Below the pieces are notes generated by a model that saw only the letters and a list, made by a program, of their open reading frames with translations, made no database searches and was not told the DNA's origin. Below are positions 21,301 to 23,292 of a stretch of DNA of 23,292 bases, in pieces. Position numbers and translations under genes: made by a program. The stretch is from positions 11,304 through 34,595 of the forward strand of contig NAOQ01000725.1 of assembly GCA_002751075.1 (NCBI GenBank), in the 5' to 3' direction. Each line of letters opens with the position of its first letter. Within the stretch, counting starts at the first letter, position 1. The stretch is from Ichthyophonus hoferi (taxonomy: Eukaryota > Opisthokonta > Ichthyosporea > Ichthyophonida > Ichthyophonidae).

Positions 21301-22782
21301 TAGATCCTAACAGCTGATTGTCCTGGCTTGAACTCTTGACGTGCTTCACAAGGGCTTTAACAGCCTTGCTAACCTATAGAAACACGTTATTAGATATTTA
21401 AAATATAGTTTAAGCTCCTGTTTAGGTATATATATATATATTACTTAATTTAAAAAAGTAATGTATTATTTTTATCGGGTCATGTCGTTTATGTGCCTAT
21501 AACAGGAACTTTGGTAGATTTATTCTTATGAATAATCATATAATTAGTCCAAACTTAAAACAATGAAAATGCAAAATAATATAGGATATTTTCATTAAAT
21601 TTTAGCAGTAGATTGGCTATTACAAGATAACCAACTAAAATTAATATATATGACTAAATAGTACCAAGACAGTGACCCGTGGAGTATCAATTATACCTGA
21701 CACGGTGTACACTGATAGTTAGAATTTACACAGTTATCTCCTTATATTTTAACTCTTTAAGGTGTCCAATTAAAAGGTCACGTTAAACTGGCACTTGATC
21801 AACTGGTTTACGCTTACTATAATGAAAGTGTATGTGTGCGTATAGGCAAAGGCAAGCAATGGTGTGTATAAGGTATGGGTAAAGTGAAACCTAACCTACC
21901 ACAAGATGGTACAATTATCAGACACAGTGTTATAATAGTTTGTACATTGTAAATAATATGAAATTTAAAGAAAAGGAGTGCGGAGAAGTCCAAATAAAGT
22001 CCAAATAAATCTTGATAAAATTTACTTCAGGGGTTTAATTGGTTAATTAAACCATGCTAGGAGTAGGATGAATACATAAGGTGAATATGAACGCACAAAG
22101 AAATATAGTTGAAAGTATAGATGAAAGACTGCTAGTCTATTGTGTATGCGGTTAGATAGCTAGAACTAACAGAATTGTAAGACAACTCCATCATATCCTA
22201 CTTCCTCCTCCTGTACTAAGATATTAAAGATAGAATTCAGGAAATGGAACCTAACGTACCCAAGATAAATTGCCAGAAACAAATATAAAAAATATAAAAA
22301 ATGATTTAAAGGAAAACAGAACAATAAGAGGGGGTCACCCTCTGTAGAAAGGAAAAATCCGAGAGAGATTGGATTACTCATAGTCATAGTTTCATATTAT
22401 TACCATGTATATGAAGTTGAAAAAGACAATATGTATTCATGCTAATTTAATAAAAGTAAACAGAGTGGATTAAGGATCCTAAAAGATAATGCAGTGAGTT
22501 AGGGTAGTATATTTTACTCAAGACAGAAACATACTATAAATCTTAAAAAAATATTCAACCTTAAACAAAGTATAGCCCTTTCAATATTATACTATTTCTC
22601 TATACCCAAAGAATTGTAACTGAAATTATATACAGACAGAATAATGAATAGAATAGATGTAGGAAGGGCAAAAGGAAAATATAAAAGAAAAAATAGTTAC
22701 GCTTGGCGCGAAATTGAAAAACTGTATACTAGATAACAAAAATACAAAGAATAAAACTTACCTGTTCTTTTTCCAAAGGCAT
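16250..22782 (-). CDS. ribosomal L1 domain-containing protein (RSL1D1/Cic1-like), eight exons
   Basis: Exons in coding order: 22762-22782, 21231-21373, 20385-20502, 19012-19163, 18779-18877, 18332-18428, 17184-17588, 16250-16381. They sum to 1,167 bases, or 388 aa plus TAG, in frame at all GT..AG junctions. The L1 fold covers about residues 8-238: KAVKALVKHV, LKTVPLRTSKKPQRV, LIPHTLF, ICLFTKDPQDEFQELL, YDLFLADDRIIPLLPSLLG, KKKQPIPVN, and WANVQSVHIKTSESVSLPIY. From about residue 260 the protein is a basic tail rich in K, P, T and A with repeated TPVK/TPAK units, like a histone H1 tail. Relatives (human RSL1D1, yeast Cic1/Nsa3, Utp30) act in the nucleolus in pre-ribosome assembly. The length and long basic tail favour RSL1D1/Cic1 (pre-60S) over the shorter Utp30; that choice is inference. 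The 21-base first exon is set by its ATG, its GTAAGT donor and frame. Confidence 0.94.
16382..17183 (-). other. L1-gene intron 7
   Basis: Intron of 802 bases. Its 3' end on the minus strand has a pyrimidine tract built from TACCC units (plus-strand GGGTAGGGTAGGGTA at 16386-16400), the complement of the G-rich repeat in the KA1 gene. Otherwise AT-rich with long A and T runs near 16845-16975. Confidence 0.6.
17589..18331 (-). other. L1-gene intron 6
   Basis: Intron of 743 bases with an (AT)n run. A box C-like GTGATGA (18241-18247, minus) and CTGA boxes at 18193-18196 and 18133-18136 are present, but no terminal stem pairs, so I do not call a snoRNA. Confidence 0.5.
18274..18301. repeat. (AT)n microsatellite
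   Basis: About 14 AT units in intron 6 of the L1-domain gene, 30 bases inside the donor side. Confidence 0.95.
19164..20384 (-). other. L1-gene intron 3, with a coding-like scrap on the plus strand
   Basis: Intron of 1,221 bases. On the opposite strand, about 19765-20050, one frame is open apart from about two interruptions and includes SSVYAGGTLEQLIELNRKL. The GGTLEQL part is reminiscent of the hinge region of some tyrosine-kinase-like kinases, but no other kinase motif follows. The rest is AT-rich, with an (AAT)n run near 20056-20072. Confidence 0.35.
20503..21230 (-). other. L1-gene intron 2
   Basis: AT-rich intron of 728 bases. Donor GTAGGT, acceptor ATAATAG. No RNA gene or repeat recognised. 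Confidence 0.6.
21374..22761 (-). other. L1-gene intron 1
   Basis: Intron of 1,388 bases, the longest here, directly after a 21-base first coding exon. A 73-codon minus-strand frame (22166-22387) is very hydrophobic and T-rich; I read it as chance. Donor GTAAGT, acceptor CTATAG. Confidence 0.6.
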
Positions 22783-22923
22783 GATGAATAGAATAGAGTA
22801 GAAGTATATATGATAATATACGTACAAATATATAAATGAAAATGTATAAAATATATACAATCAACCCTAAACCCCTTCAAATGAGTTAAAACCGCCTAAC
22901 TGCTTAATATAATAATGTATATA

Positions 22924-22929
22924 CACGTG
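22924..22929. promoter_or_regulatory. CACGTG E-box, proximal
   Basis: 142 bases upstream of the start codon of the L1-domain gene, within TACACGTGCAC. Paired with the site at 22987. Confidence 0.4.
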
Positions 22930-22986
22930 CACATCTCAATAATTAATTCCTCCGTTAATATTCCTGGACCGTTGCGTAATAATATG

Positions 22987-22992
22987 CACGTG
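22987..22992. promoter_or_regulatory. CACGTG E-box, distal
   Basis: 205 bases upstream of the start codon of the L1-domain gene, within TGCACGTGCTA, 63 bases from the proximal copy. Confidence 0.4.
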
Positions 22993-23210
22993 CTATAGAG
23001 ATTAATCGATTGGATCACATGACTTCTTAATCTACGATTAAGGATGCGGGCCGGTAGGTTATTGATATTAGTAAATTTAAATACAGCGGCAAAAATACAA
23101 TCTAATGCAACTATTTTCAATTAGATTCATGGCACTAACAATAAAAAATAATTGATATATACGTGTATTATAGCATGGTTATAGGAGTAAAGCATGCATA
23201 TAGACTATAT

Positions 23211-23292
23211 GGTCAGATGGCCGAGTGGTCTAAGGCGCTGGTTTAAGGTACCAGTCTCTTCGGGGGCGTGGGTTCGAACCCCACTCTGATCA
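23211..23292 (+). tRNA. tRNA-Leu (anticodon AAG)
   Basis: 82 bases, no intron. Acceptor stem GGTCAGA (23211-23217) pairs with TCTGATC (23285-23291), with one G-T pair and discriminator A at 23292. Anticodon stem CTGGT/ACCAG with loop TTAAGGT puts anticodon AAG at 23245-23247. A long type-II variable arm (TCTCTTCGGGGGC) and T-stem GTGGG/CCCAC follow. Internal promoters: A box TGGCCGAGTGG (23218-23228) and B box GGTTCGAACCC (23271-23281). It decodes CUU (and CUC when A34 is edited to inosine). No CCA is encoded, as expected for a nuclear gene. Confidence 0.98.

Larger units (their letters stand above)
22783..23210. other. intergenic region between the L1-domain gene and tRNA-Leu
   Basis: 428 bases probably holding the L1-gene promoter and the tRNA 5' flank. 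It has two CACGTG E-boxes. A minus-strand frame of 74 codons (22896-23120) has no resemblance I can name and overlaps the E-boxes. Confidence 0.5.

Noticed and set aside
22166-22387. 73-codon hydrophobic ORF in L1-gene intron 1
   Set aside because: T-rich DNA gives hydrophobic frames by chance; the gene is complete without it.

Overview
This window is eukaryotic nuclear DNA. It is AT-rich, and its genes are cut into many short exons by long AT-rich introns (about 130 to 1,390 bases) with ordinary GT..AG ends. It ends in a cytosolic-type tRNA-Leu. The lineage cannot be fixed from the sequence. The gene set (MARK/Kin1-type kinase tail, BUD23, ribosomal-L1-domain protein, Ty1/copia fossils) fits a protist or early-branching opisthokont with fairly long introns. 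I found no bacterial feature.

Layout from left to right. 1-345 is a C-poor pentanucleotide minisatellite, probably inside an intron. 658-2397 (+) holds the last exons of a gene ending in a KA1 domain (MARK/PAR-1/Kin1 kinase family); its kinase domain would lie left of the window. 2899-3393 (+) is an unrecognised coding-like remnant. 3785-8695 (-) is a complete nine-exon BUD23 gene (18S rRNA guanine-N7 methyltransferase, 273 aa). A possible three-exon small gene lies on the opposite strand inside its seventh intron (4370-5184). 8700-16000 is a gene-poor stretch. It holds an unrecognised decayed coding-like stretch (9.9-10.6 kb, -), another at 11.1-11.7 kb (+), and a pile of broken Ty1/copia pieces with inverted LTR-like arms (11.7-15.26 kb). 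16250-22782 (-) is a complete eight-exon gene for a ribosomal-L1-domain protein of the RSL1D1/Cic1 type (388 aa) with a histone-H1-like basic tail. 23211-23292 (+) is tRNA-Leu(AAG).

The two complete protein genes both serve ribosome biogenesis (small-subunit rRNA methylation and, probably, large-subunit assembly). They lie on the same strand, and both have CACGTG E-boxes 140-210 bases upstream of the start codon, which suggests shared control. The points most worth a second look are: a tandemly triplicated 3' splice site in BUD23 intron 4; a decayed copy of a KA1 exon inside an upstream intron of the kinase gene; a G-quadruplex motif and donor-like repeats just behind a splice donor; the nested small gene; and the head-to-head copia fossils.
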